This document shows positions 9,152-17,094 of a DNA stretch of 64,000 nucleotides, piece after piece; position 1 is the first letter of the stretch, and every line of letters begins with the position of its first letter. Where the stretch lies: positions 62,001-126,000 of the forward strand of contig NZ_BONQ01000107.1 of NCBI RefSeq assembly GCF_016862795.1, in the 5' to 3' direction. Made by a program: the position numbers and the translations under genes. The notes beneath the pieces were generated by a model. The model had not been told where the DNA came from, ran no database searches, and saw only the letters and a program-made list of their open reading frames with translations. This DNA comes from Dactylosporangium siamense (GTDB lineage Bacteria; Actinomycetota; Actinomycetes; Mycobacteriales; Micromonosporaceae).

Positions 9152-9946
9152 TCAGCCCAGGACGGCGTCGGACAGGACCGGCCACACCTCGGCGGACCAG
9201 TCGCCGAAGTCGCGGTCGGTGAGGCAGGCGCAGGCCAGGCCCGCGACCGGGTCGACCCACAGGAACGTGCCGCTGCGGCCGAAGTGGCCGAAGGTGGCGG
9301 GGGAGTTGCGCGAACCGGTCCAGTGCGGGGACTTCCCGTCCCGGATCTCGAAGCCCAGACCCCAGTCGTTCGGGTCCTGACGGCCGAAGCCTGGAAGCAC
9401 CCCCGACACCCCGGGGAACTGCACGGACACGGCCTCCGGCATGAGGTCGGGGACCAGACTCGGGTCGAGCAGCTCCTGGCCGAGCAGGGCCAGGTCGGAC
9501 AGCGGGCCGCGGGCACCGGCGGCCGGTGAGCCCTCCAGGGTGGTGCCACCCATGCCGAGCGGCCGCAGCACCGACTCGGTGAGCAGCTCCGCGAACGTGC
9601 CGCCGGTGCGGGTCAGGACGAAGTCCGCCAGGTATTCGAACCCGCGGTTGGAGTAGACCCGCTTCCGGCCGGGCGCGGCGACCCGCGTGTCGTCGTCGAA
9701 CGCGACCCCGGACGTGTGCGCGAGCAGGTGCCGGACCGTCGAGCCCTCCGGTCCGGCCTCCTCGTCGAGCGTGACGTCGCCCTTGTCGACCGCGACGAGC
9801 ACGGTCAGCGCCGTCAGCAGCTTCGTCACCGACGCCCACGGCAGGGGATCGTCCGGACCGGTGCGGTCGCGGACCCCTTCGGGACCCACGACCGCGACCG
9901 ACGCGGTGGTGACTGGCCAGGTGCTGACGAGATCCAGTGCGCTCAC
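9152..9946 (-). CDS. Beta-lactamase-family serine hydrolase
   Basis: 264 residues of the serine beta-lactamase / DD-peptidase / esterase superfamily. Motifs are SVTK (Ser39, Lys42), YSN (98-100) and GHFGRSGT near the C terminus, where HxG replaces KTG. It is shorter than class C enzymes and has no signal peptide, so a cytoplasmic esterase or amidase role is more likely than antibiotic resistance. The GTG start at 9946 is preceded at 7 nt by TAGTTT, whose TAG is the stop codon of the chitinase gene. Transcription may therefore come both from the chitinase and from this leaderless promoter. Confidence 0.85.
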   Translation of the reverse strand: MSALDLVSTWPVTTASVAVVGPEGVRDRTGPDDPLPWASVTKLLTALTVLVAVDKGDVTLDEEAGPEGSTVRHLLAHTSGVAFDDDTRVAAPGRKRVYSNRGFEYLADFVLTRTGGTFAELLTESVLRPLGMGGTTLEGSPAAGARGPLSDLALLGQELLDPSLVPDLMPEAVSVQFPGVSGVLPGFGRQDPNDWGLGFEIRDGKSPHWTGSRNSPATFGHFGRSGTFLWVDPVAGLACACLTDRDFGDWSAEVWPVLSDAVLG

Positions 9947-9956
9947 ACCGTCGAAA

Positions 9957-11576
9957 CTACGGCAGGGCGTTGAGGAACGGCTCCTGGGTGTTCATGAACT
10001 CCCAGCTGTAGTACCGGTCCCAGTTGATCGACCAGGTCATGAGCCCGCGGAAGGCCGGTGAGGTGCCCCCGCGCAAGGTGTACGACCCGCAGCCCGTCCC
10101 CTTGACGAGGCAGTTGACGGCGGCCTGGACGACGGCCGGCGCCACATAGCCGTTCCCGGCGCTGACCGCGGCCGGCACGCCGAACGCGATCTGGTCGGCG
10201 CGCAGCCCGGGGAACGTCTGACCGGTGTTCGCGACCGGGAACCCGGCCTTGATCATGTCGGTCATCGCGATGTGGAAGTCGGCGCCGCCCATCTGGTGGT
10301 ACTGGTTGTCCAGCCCGGTGATCGGACCCGAGTTGTAGTCCTGGACGTGCAGCACGGTGAGGAAGTCACGCACCGCGTGGATGACCGGCAGGTAGGAACC
10401 GGCCCGGTTGTCCCCGGCGCTGGTGCCGCCGTAGAACTGGTACCCGAGCTGCACGAAGAACGTCTCCGGCGCCATGGTCAGCACGAACTTCGTGCCGTAC
10501 TTCGCCTTCAGCGTCTTGAGCGCGGCGATCAGGTTCACCACGACCGGCGTGGTCGGGTTGCGGAAGTCGCTGTCGCCGGCGTTCAGATACAGCGAGTGAC
10601 CCTCGAAGTCGATGTCGAGGCCGTCCAGGCCCCACCGGTCGATGATCGCGCTGACCGAGTTGACGAACGCGTCCCGGGCCGCCGTGGTGGTGAGCTGCAC
10701 CTGGCCGTTCTGCCCGCCGATGGAGATCAGGACCTTCTTGCCCTGGGCCTGCTTGGCCTTGATCGCGGCGAGGAAGTCGGCGTCGGACTCCACGTTCGGG
10801 CACTCGGCGACCGGGCAGCGGTTGAACCGGATGTCGCCGGACGTGACCGAGGTCGGCTCCCCGAACGACAGGTTGATGATGTCCCAGGCGGCCGGGATGT
10901 CGGCGACCCGGACGTATCCGGAGCCGTTGGCGAAGCTGGCGTGCAGGTAGCCGATGAGCGCGTGCTTCGGCAACCCGGTCACCGGCGGCTGCGAGGTCGA
11001 CGGCGACGGGGAGGTCGACGGAGACTTCGACGGAGACGCGCTGGGACTGGCCGACGGGCTCGTGGACCGGCTGGGCGACGGCGAGGCGGTCGTCGGGCTG
11101 GGCTGGCCGCCCGGGCCGTCGAGGGAGATGTCGTCGGCGTTGTACGCGCCGGTGCCGTACCAGCCGTGCAGGTAGACCTGGACGGAGGTCTGCCCGGCGG
11201 CGGTGGTGAACGGCACGGTCAGCTTGCTGTAGCCGGTGCCGCTGGTCCAGGTGGACGCTCCGCCGGTGACGCCGAGGTACACGTACGAGCCGCGGACCCA
11301 ACCGGTCAGCGTGTATGCGGTGCTCGGCTGGACCGTGACGGTCTGCGTGCACTGGGCGGTGTCGGAGGCGGTGGCGTTGCCGTTGAGGGCATACGACCCG
11401 CCGTGCACGGGCGTGGTGACGACCCCGGAGCCGGAGCCGGTGCACGACCAGCCGCTCAGCGAGCCGCTCTCGAACCCGGGGTTGGTCAACAGGTTGGCGG
11501 CATAGGCATTCGTGGTTACGAGCAGACCGGTCACCAGCAGGATCGCGGCGCCGAGGATGAGCGCGATGCGCTTCAT
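9957..11576 (-). CDS. Secreted GH18 chitinase with carbohydrate-binding module
   Basis: 539 residues, exported. The signal peptide ends near AYA (26). A family 4/9-like carbohydrate-binding beta-sandwich spans about 28-153, a Pro/Ser/Thr linker 157-200, and a GH18 catalytic barrel 204-539. The GH18 signature DGLDIDFE has Asp318, Asp321, Asp323 and the acid Glu325. It would hydrolyse chitin outside the cell. The ATG at 11576 has GGAGG about 8 nt upstream and a strong promoter about 35 bp away. The downstream serine hydrolase starts 10 bp after its stop. Confidence 0.93.
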   Translation of the reverse strand: MKRIALILGAAILLVTGLLVTTNAYAANLLTNPGFESGSLSGWSCTGSGSGVVTTPVHGGSYALNGNATASDTAQCTQTVTVQPSTAYTLTGWVRGSYVYLGVTGGASTWTSGTGYSKLTVPFTTAAGQTSVQVYLHGWYGTGAYNADDISLDGPGGQPSPTTASPSPSRSTSPSASPSASPSKSPSTSPSPSTSQPPVTGLPKHALIGYLHASFANGSGYVRVADIPAAWDIINLSFGEPTSVTSGDIRFNRCPVAECPNVESDADFLAAIKAKQAQGKKVLISIGGQNGQVQLTTTAARDAFVNSVSAIIDRWGLDGLDIDFEGHSLYLNAGDSDFRNPTTPVVVNLIAALKTLKAKYGTKFVLTMAPETFFVQLGYQFYGGTSAGDNRAGSYLPVIHAVRDFLTVLHVQDYNSGPITGLDNQYHQMGGADFHIAMTDMIKAGFPVANTGQTFPGLRADQIAFGVPAAVSAGNGYVAPAVVQAAVNCLVKGTGCGSYTLRGGTSPAFRGLMTWSINWDRYYSWEFMNTQEPFLNALP

Positions 11577-11607
11577 GGGGGTGGACCTCCATCGACGGTG
11601 CTCGCCA

Positions 11608-11636
11608 TTATTAAGTTTGTTTACGGTTCTTGTAAA
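11608..11636 (-). promoter_or_regulatory. Chitinase promoter with overlapping dyad
   Basis: Reading the minus strand, TTTACA (-35, 11636-11631) is separated by 17 bp from TAATAA (-10, 11613-11608), close to the housekeeping sigma consensus. The region is AT-rich compared with its surroundings. TTTAC and GTAAA form an inverted repeat (11636-11632 and 11624-11620) across the -35 region and could be an operator. Expected transcription start is near 11601, giving a 5' leader of about 25 nt. No match to the known DasR site was seen. Confidence 0.6.
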
Positions 11637-11785
11637 GGACCCTCTTCGTTCGCGTCAGAGATCGCGGCGGTGCAGCAGGGAGCGCACCCGCAGGTCCCGG
11701 CGCAGCCGCGGGTCGTCGAGCGCGTCCACGACGCAGCCGACCCCGACCCACGTGGCGCCGGCGACGGGCTCGGTAGCGTGGTGCG

Positions 11786-12352
11786 ATGGGGGAGACTTCG
11801 TTGGACCTGGTGATCGACCTCGATGTGGCCGAGGACCGGCCGGGCCCTTCGGTCCCGCCGTGGCGGCGGCTGGCGGCCAAGCGGGTGCCCACCGGAATGC
11901 TGGTGCTGGTCGGGCTGGTGAGCCTGCTCGCCGGGGCGGTGGCAGGGCAGCGGTGGGAGGCCGGGCGGCAGCGGGACCGCGAGGTGTCGGAGGTCTCGCT
12001 CCACCTCAGCGTCGCGGGGATGGGGTCGGCGTCGGGCGGGAGCGGACGGTTTGTCGTCGAGGGCACCGTCGCCGTTGCGAACGGCGGGCCGAGGACGATC
12101 GAGCTCCTCGGGGCGGAGAAGCCCGCGGACGTCATGGTCTGGGGGCATCGGCGCATCCCGCCGGGGGCGACCGCCTGGCTCGCGGTCAGTGCCACCATCA
12201 CCTGCGGCGAGGGCGCCGGCAGCATGCCGCTGCCGGTCGAGCTGCCGGTGATGACGCAGGACGGCGTGCAGCGCACGGCGAAGGCACAGTTGCCGCTGGT
12301 GGGAAGCGCCTGGCAGCAGTACGTGGTGCAGGGCTGTGCGCTACCCCGCTGA
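11786..12352 (+). CDS. Single-pass membrane-anchored protein of unknown function
   Basis: 188 residues. An acidic cytoplasmic segment of about 35 residues is followed by one transmembrane helix (about 37-55) and an extracytoplasmic beta-rich domain with two Cys (TCGEG and QGCALPR) that may form a disulfide. I do not recognise the family. The ATG at 11786 has TAGCGT 6 nt upstream, a leaderless-type arrangement. The stop is followed at once by AGGAG, which would serve the frameshifted remnant downstream. Confidence 0.72.
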   Translation: MGETSLDLVIDLDVAEDRPGPSVPPWRRLAAKRVPTGMLVLVGLVSLLAGAVAGQRWEAGRQRDREVSEVSLHLSVAGMGSASGGSGRFVVEGTVAVANGGPRTIELLGAEKPADVMVWGHRRIPPGATAWLAVSATITCGEGAGSMPLPVELPVMTQDGVQRTAKAQLPLVGSAWQQYVVQGCALPR

Positions 12353-12366
12353 GGAGCCGGCGCGCG

Positions 12367-12574
12367 GTGCGGCGCGGCCGGGACGCCCTGCCATTGGTGG
12401 CCGGCGCCGCGGCGACCCTGTTCCTGATCGGGTCGCCGCGGGCCCTGTTCGACCTGGGTGCCGCCGTCACCGCGGCTGCGCGACCACCGCCGGCGCGGCG
12501 AGGCGTTGCTGCCCGGCCTGAGCGGCGCGCTCGGCCGGGACCTGGAGATGGATGTGGTGGTCAGGCGCCGGTGA
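12367..12574 (+). pseudogene. Frameshifted small membrane-protein gene (probable remnant)
   Basis: A GTG at 12367, with AGGAG 10 nt upstream, opens a frame that encodes an Arg-rich start and one hydrophobic helix (LPLVAGAAATLFLIG). At about 12475 the coding signal moves one base: the next frame reads LRDHRRRGEALLPGLSGALG and ends at TGA 12572-12574, tail-to-tail with the NmrA gene. Removing one G from GCGGCTGCG restores a 68-residue protein. Both halves have strong GC3 and would form a second gene after the membrane protein at 11786. It may be a real frameshift or a base-call error. Confidence 0.42.
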
Positions 12575-13394
12575 ACAGGTCCACGTGGTCCTCGACCCAG
12601 TCGCTCAGGGTCAGCGCGGGCCGGCCGGTCACCCGCGGCACCGTGTCGAACACCGTGTGATCCCAGGCGCCGGACTGGCGTTTGAGCTCGAGCAGCGCCT
12701 CCAACCGGGGGCCACCCCAGCCGCGGGCCTCGAACGCCGCGCGGGTCTGCGCCACGGTGCGCACCACGAGCCGCACCGGTGTGCCGATCGCCGAGGCGAC
12801 GGTGTCCGCCTGCTGGGCCGGTGACAGCGCCGACGGCCCGGTGATCGTGTACTCCTGCCCGGTGTGGCCTGGGCGGGTGAGCACGGTCGCGGCGACGGCG
12901 GCCACGTCGAGGGGGTGCACCATCGCCGAGGCCGGGTCGGTTTCGGTGACCGTCATGGTGCGGTCGTGGGCGATGCCGTGCGCGTACTGCTCCAGGTACG
13001 TCATGAACGTCCCCGGCCGCAGGATCGTCCACGGAATCCCGGATTCGCGGATGACGTCCTCGCCGGCGCGGTGGCCGGTCGAGATCGCGTCGGTGGCGCC
13101 GAAGGTGACGCCGCTGGTGGAGAGCTTCACGAGGTGCCGGACGCCGGCGGCGCGGGCCGCGGCGACGAGCGCGCGTTCCTGGACGGGACCGTCCGGGCCG
13201 TACCCGGGGACCAGGACGAACACGGAGGTGACGCCGTCGAGCGCGGCGGGCAGGGTCTCCGGGCGGTCGAGGTCACCGTAGACCGCGCCGAGGAAGGACG
13301 GGCGGCGGGTCATGGCCCGCACGGCGTGGCGCCGCGCGAGCAGGGGGACGAGTTCGGAGCCGATGGTGCCGGTGGCACCGGTGACGAGAATCAT
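12561..13394 (-). CDS. NmrA-like NAD(P)-binding oxidoreductase/regulator
   Basis: 277 residues, atypical short-chain dehydrogenase fold. The Rossmann motif GATGTIG is at residues 6-12, and RR (30-31) after the second strand suggests NADP(H) preference. The classical YxxxK is not obvious, as in NmrA and QOR2-like proteins, which act as quinone reductases or redox sensors. It resembles proteins annotated NAD(P)H-binding or SDR family oxidoreductase. The ATG at 13394 has GGAAG a few bases upstream. It converges with the remnant at 12367-12574. Confidence 0.85.
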   Translation of the reverse strand: MILVTGATGTIGSELVPLLARRHAVRAMTRRPSFLGAVYGDLDRPETLPAALDGVTSVFVLVPGYGPDGPVQERALVAAARAAGVRHLVKLSTSGVTFGATDAISTGHRAGEDVIRESGIPWTILRPGTFMTYLEQYAHGIAHDRTMTVTETDPASAMVHPLDVAAVAATVLTRPGHTGQEYTITGPSALSPAQQADTVASAIGTPVRLVVRTVAQTRAAFEARGWGGPRLEALLELKRQSGAWDHTVFDTVPRVTGRPALTLSDWVEDHVDLFTGA

Positions 13395-13566
13395 GATCTT
13401 CCAAAGGGTGATCGCGGCGCACGCTGGCGCCGGGCGAGAAGTACAAGGGAGCGACGCCGTTGCCCACTAGGGAACGGCACAAGACCCCGACCCTCGGTCA
13501 GCTCCCCGACCAGGGCCCCGTCTCCGGCTTGTCGTGTCTCGCGACCACGTCCTTTCGAAATCCGCC
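13395..13566. other. Intergenic leader of the NmrA-like gene
   Basis: This stretch contains no supported gene on either strand. It should hold the promoter of the NmrA-like gene (minus strand), but no clear -35/-10 pair was found. Confidence 0.4.
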
Positions 13567-13726
13567 TCAGCGTACCGCGCCCGGGTTCCAGGCGGCGAGC
13601 GCCCCGATCCGCTCCACCGCGGTCTTCGCGGCCGCGGCGATCCGCTCCGGCTTGACCGGGACCTCTGCGGTTCGGCAGGACGACCCGGACCGGCCACAGC
13701 ATGTTGTCGTGAAACGCGTCGTCCAC
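13567..13726 (-). pseudogene. Frameshifted gene fragment, unknown family
   Basis: Just beyond the MMPL terminator, the minus strand encodes DDAFHDNMLWPVRVVLPNR in one frame from a GTG at 13726. Near 13673 the coding signal shifts by one base to read EVPVKPERIAAAAKTAVERI and ends at TGA 13567-13569 after WNPGAVR. Both pieces have a third-position GC typical of genes here, while the rest of either frame does not. I read it as the tail of a decayed or frameshifted gene of about 55-60 residues. I do not recognise the family. Confidence 0.33.
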
Positions 13727-13747
13727 GGCGCCCAGTGTGGTGACCGG

Positions 13748-13785
13748 CCGCTCGGGCGGCGAGCGAATTGTCGCCGCCCGAGCGG
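13748..13785 (-). terminator. Strong hairpin terminator after MMPL gene
   Basis: A perfect 15-bp inverted repeat (13748-13762 and 13771-13785) with an 8-nt AT-containing loop begins 4 bp beyond the MMPL stop codon. It is the end of the TetR-MMPL operon. Confidence 0.78.
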
Positions 13786-13789
13786 TGCG

Positions 13790-15967
13790 TCAGACGTGCG
13801 CGGGTTCGGGCTCCGGCGCGGCGGCGAGGTGCTCGCGGAGCTTCTCGCCCTCGATGTCGACGTTCGGCAGGAGCTTCGACAGCCAGCCCGGCAGCCACCA
13901 CGCGGCGCGGCCGAGCAGCGACACGACCGCCGGCACGATGGTCATGCGGACCACGAACGCGTCGATGGCGACGCCGATGGCGAGGGCGAAGCCCATCGAC
14001 TTGATGACCGGGTCGTCGAGGAGGATGAAGCCCGCGAACACCGAGGTCATGATGAGCGCCGCCGCGGTGACGACCCGAGCGCCGTGGCCCATGCCGCTGA
14101 TCGTCGCCTCCTGCGGGCCGGCGCCGTGCACGTAGTCCTCCCGCATCCGGGAGACCAGGAACACCTCGTAGTCCATGGCGAGGCCGAACAGGATGCCGAT
14201 GAGCAGGATCGGCAGGAAGCTGACCAGCGGGCCGGGCGTGTCGAGCCCGACCAGCGAGGCCAGGTGCCCCTGCTGGAACACCAGGACGGTGATGCCGAAC
14301 GTCGCGCCGACGGTGAGCAGGAACCCGGCCGCGGCCTTCAACGGCACCAGGATCGAGCGGAACACGAGCATCAGCAGCAGCACCGACAGCCCGACGACCA
14401 GCAGCAGGTAGCGGGGCATGGCGTCGGACAGCTTCTCCGACACGTCGATGCCGACGGCGGTCTGGCCGGTCAGCGCGATGTCGGCGCCCTGGACCTGCTT
14501 GACCTTGGCGCGCACGTCGTGCACGAGCGTCTCGGTGGCCTCGTCGGTGGGTCCGGTCTTCGGGATGATCGCCAGCAGCGCGGTCTTGCCGTCGCGGCTG
14601 AAGTTTGGCGGGGTCGCGGCCAGGAGGTTCGTGGTGCCCTGCAGGACGCCGAGGGCCTCCTGCGCCTTCGCCTTCGTCGTGTCGGCCGAGTCCGTGGACA
14701 CGACCAGCGCGAGCCGGCCGTTGAAGCCGGGGCCGAAGCCCTCGTCGATGAGGTCGGCGGCCTTGCGCGCCGGGGAGTCGGTGGGGCCGGCGCTGGCCCC
14801 GGGCAGCGCGATGCGCATGTCCGCGGCCGGGATCGCCAGTGCGCCCAGGCCGATGACGCCGATGAGCAGCACCGGTACGCGGAACCGGGTGATCGCCCGG
14901 GCCCAGCGGAAGCCGAAGCCCTCGACGTGGTGGACGACGGTGTCACTGGTCTCGCCGGTCTTGCGCAGGCGCTTCGGCAGGATCCGCCGGCCGGCGAAGC
15001 CGAGCAGCGCCGGCTGCAGCGTGATCGCGACGAGGACCGCGACCGCGACGGTGCCCGCGGCGGCCAGACCCATGACGGTCAGGAACGGGATGTTGACGAC
15101 GAACAGGCCGGCGAGGGCGATGACGACGGTGGCGCCGGCGAAGACGACCGCGGAGCCCGCGGTGCCGACGGCCCGCCCGGCGGCCTCGTCGGGGGCGAGC
15201 CCGTCGACCAGGTTCTGCCGGTGCCGGGACGTGATGAACAGCGAGTAGTCGATGCCGACGGCGAGGCCGAGCATCAGCGCGAGCACCGGCGCGGTGCTGG
15301 TGAGCTGGACCACGCCGCTGAGCGCGAACAGCCCGGCCATGCCGGCGCCGACGCCGATGAGCGCGTTGAGCATCGTCATGCCGGCCGCGACCAGCGAGCC
15401 GAACGTCACGACGAGCACGACGAGGGCGATGAGGACGCCGATGCCCTCGGTGCCGCCGACCTCGGGTTCGCTGTTCATGACCTCGCCGCCGTGCTCGACC
15501 GTCAGCCCGGCCTGCCGTGCCGCGGCGCCGCTGTTCTCGTAGGCGGTGCGCTGCTCGTCGGTGACCTTGTCGGCCCGGTCGGCGAACTGCACGGTGATCA
15601 GCGCGTACCGCCCGTCCTGCGACAGGGCACCGGTCTGGAACGGGTCGAGCGCACCGAGGACGCCCGGCAGCTTCGACGCCTCGGCGACGAGCCCGTCCAC
15701 GGTGCTCTTCGACGCGGTCAGCTGCTGGCCCTGCGGGGCGGCGACGACGATCGTGCCGGTGGCGCCGCTGGCCTCCGGGAACTGTGACTTCAGCGCGTCG
15801 ATCGCCCGCTGCGACTCGGTGCCCGGCATGGTGAAGTCGCTGGAGGTGGCACCGCTGAACGCGGCGGCCGCACCGCCGAGCCCGCCGAGGACCACCACCC
15901 AGATGATCAGCACGAGCCAGCGGTGCCGGAACGAGGCCCGCCCCAGCCGGTAGAGCACGGTTGCCAT
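13790..15967 (-). CDS. MMPL/RND family membrane transporter
   Basis: 725 residues with the usual MMPL layout: helix 1, a large extracytoplasmic loop, five helices, then the same arrangement repeated. The proton-relay type motifs GIDYSLF and AMDYEVF are in the two helix bundles. MMPL proteins export lipids, siderophores or drugs; the cargo cannot be predicted. It starts at ATG 15967, 24 bp after the tetR stop, so the two form an operon and the pump is probably repressed by the TetR protein. A strong terminator follows. Confidence 0.93.
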   Translation of the reverse strand: MATVLYRLGRASFRHRWLVLIIWVVVLGGLGGAAAAFSGATSSDFTMPGTESQRAIDALKSQFPEASGATGTIVVAAPQGQQLTASKSTVDGLVAEASKLPGVLGALDPFQTGALSQDGRYALITVQFADRADKVTDEQRTAYENSGAAARQAGLTVEHGGEVMNSEPEVGGTEGIGVLIALVVLVVTFGSLVAAGMTMLNALIGVGAGMAGLFALSGVVQLTSTAPVLALMLGLAVGIDYSLFITSRHRQNLVDGLAPDEAAGRAVGTAGSAVVFAGATVVIALAGLFVVNIPFLTVMGLAAAGTVAVAVLVAITLQPALLGFAGRRILPKRLRKTGETSDTVVHHVEGFGFRWARAITRFRVPVLLIGVIGLGALAIPAADMRIALPGASAGPTDSPARKAADLIDEGFGPGFNGRLALVVSTDSADTTKAKAQEALGVLQGTTNLLAATPPNFSRDGKTALLAIIPKTGPTDEATETLVHDVRAKVKQVQGADIALTGQTAVGIDVSEKLSDAMPRYLLLVVGLSVLLLMLVFRSILVPLKAAAGFLLTVGATFGITVLVFQQGHLASLVGLDTPGPLVSFLPILLIGILFGLAMDYEVFLVSRMREDYVHGAGPQEATISGMGHGARVVTAAALIMTSVFAGFILLDDPVIKSMGFALAIGVAIDAFVVRMTIVPAVVSLLGRAAWWLPGWLSKLLPNVDIEGEKLREHLAAAPEPEPAHV

Positions 15968-15991
15968 ATCGGTCGTCCTTGTCGTGAGGGG

Positions 15992-16534
15992 TTACGAGAG
16001 GGATTCCAGCGCCCGGCCGGCGGTGGCGATGAGCGCCGCCCGCAGGGTCTCGTCGTCGAACTCGGTGCAGGCGAAGATGACGGCCGGCAGCCCGGCGAGG
16101 ACGAACTTCGCCGACAGCCGCGACTGCGCCGAGCCGGAGGTCCCGGCGAGCGTCGCGTGCAGCTGCTCGGTCAGCACCTGCACCGGCTGCAGGGCGGGCT
16201 GCAGCAGCAGGGCCGGCAGGTCGCCGTAGATGACCTGGATCTCCCGGCGGTGCCGCATCGCGAGATCGACGAAGCCCTGCACCGCGATCTTCCGCGCGGT
16301 GTCGGGGTCGGGCGCGGCGGCGACCTGGTCCAGCAGGTCACGGAGCTCGGCGATGGCGGGTGCGCACAGCTCGGCGAGGATCGCGTCCTTGCTGTCGAAG
16401 TGGTACAGCAGGGTCGCCTTGGAGCAGCCCACCTCGGCGGCGATGTCCTGCAGCGACGTGCCCTTGTAGCCGGACTCGGCGAACTGACGGGTTGCGGCGG
16501 TCAGGATCTCGTCGCGGGTCTTGCTCCGGGCCAT
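15992..16534 (-). CDS. TetR/AcrR-family repressor
   Basis: 180 residues. The amino-terminal helix-turn-helix (about 9-55) contains the family pattern GYKGTSLQDIAAEVGCSKAT followed by YHFDSKDAI. The rest is the all-helical ligand-binding and dimerisation domain. GGAGG lies 6 nt before the ATG. Tandem palindromic operators sit 27-59 bp upstream, so autoregulation and control of the downstream MMPL pump are likely. Confidence 0.93.
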   Translation of the reverse strand: MARSKTRDEILTAATRQFAESGYKGTSLQDIAAEVGCSKATLLYHFDSKDAILAELCAPAIAELRDLLDQVAAAPDPDTARKIAVQGFVDLAMRHRREIQVIYGDLPALLLQPALQPVQVLTEQLHATLAGTSGSAQSRLSAKFVLAGLPAVIFACTEFDDETLRAALIATAGRALESLS

Positions 16535-16560
16535 GGGTCACCTCCGACGGCCAGCATGCC

Positions 16561-16593
16561 TGACCGATCGGTCAGAACCTGACCGATCGGCCA
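16561..16593. promoter_or_regulatory. Double TetR-type operator
   Basis: TGACCGATCGGTCA, a perfect 14-bp palindrome, is at 16561-16574, and a second copy with one mismatch (TGACCGATCGGCCA) is at 16580-16593. The centres are 19 bp apart. They lie between the tetR start and the hypothetical gene ending at 16654, where TetR-family proteins usually bind. Confidence 0.8.
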
Positions 16594-16653
16594 GTTCTGT
16601 GCCTGACCTCACAGCCTCATCGGCTGGCGGCGCCCGGTTGTGAGCGCCGGGAC

Positions 16654-17028
16654 TCAGCGGACCAGGACGTTGCCCCCGGTCGCGTCGTCCACGACGGACC
16701 TGTCGTCCAGGGCGTCGTTCAGTCGCACGTCCACGGTCAACTGGTCGATCGGTGCCGTGCCGCACGTCGGCGACGGCCGGTCGCGCACGTAGGCGCTGAG
16801 CCGCACGGCCCTGGCCTCCTCGACGACGTCGATCCGGTCGACCTGGTCGCAGCTGGAAAACGTGAGGTGCACCCGCAACGCGCTCCCGTCGGCGTAGACC
16901 GCGTCGATCGAGATGCGCTTCGCGGGTGGCTCTGCCCTCAAGGGCCAGGCCGCGGCGACCGCCCCGGTCGCCGCGGCCACCGCGAGCACCCCGGCCGCCA
17001 GCCACACCACGCTCTGTCGCCGCATCAC
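16654..17028 (-). CDS. Small exported or membrane-anchored protein, unknown
   Basis: 124 residues. A signal peptide or anchor covers about residues 7-30 (VVWLAAGVLAVAAATGAVAAAW), followed by a beta-rich domain of about 90 residues with two Cys (FSSCDQ and SPTCGT) that could pair outside the cell. I do not recognise the family. Either of two adjacent ATG codons could be used. It lies upstream of the TetR operon on the same strand, separated by the double operator. Confidence 0.7.
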   Translation of the reverse strand: MMRRQSVVWLAAGVLAVAAATGAVAAAWPLRAEPPAKRISIDAVYADGSALRVHLTFSSCDQVDRIDVVEEARAVRLSAYVRDRPSPTCGTAPIDQLTVDVRLNDALDDRSVVDDATGGNVLVR

Positions 17029-17094
17029 AGACCCCCGTCCACCGTGCCGGTCACCAGACGCACGGTAATGGGGATCGATACGCTCTGTCTGTCC

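Noticed and set aside
9152-9946. Beta-lactamase resistance gene
   Set aside because: No signal peptide, short length and HxG instead of KTG; a general serine hydrolase is more likely.
11601-11640. DasR operator at the chitinase promoter
   Set aside because: The TTTAC/GTAAA dyad does not resemble the ACTGGTCTAGACCA-type site.
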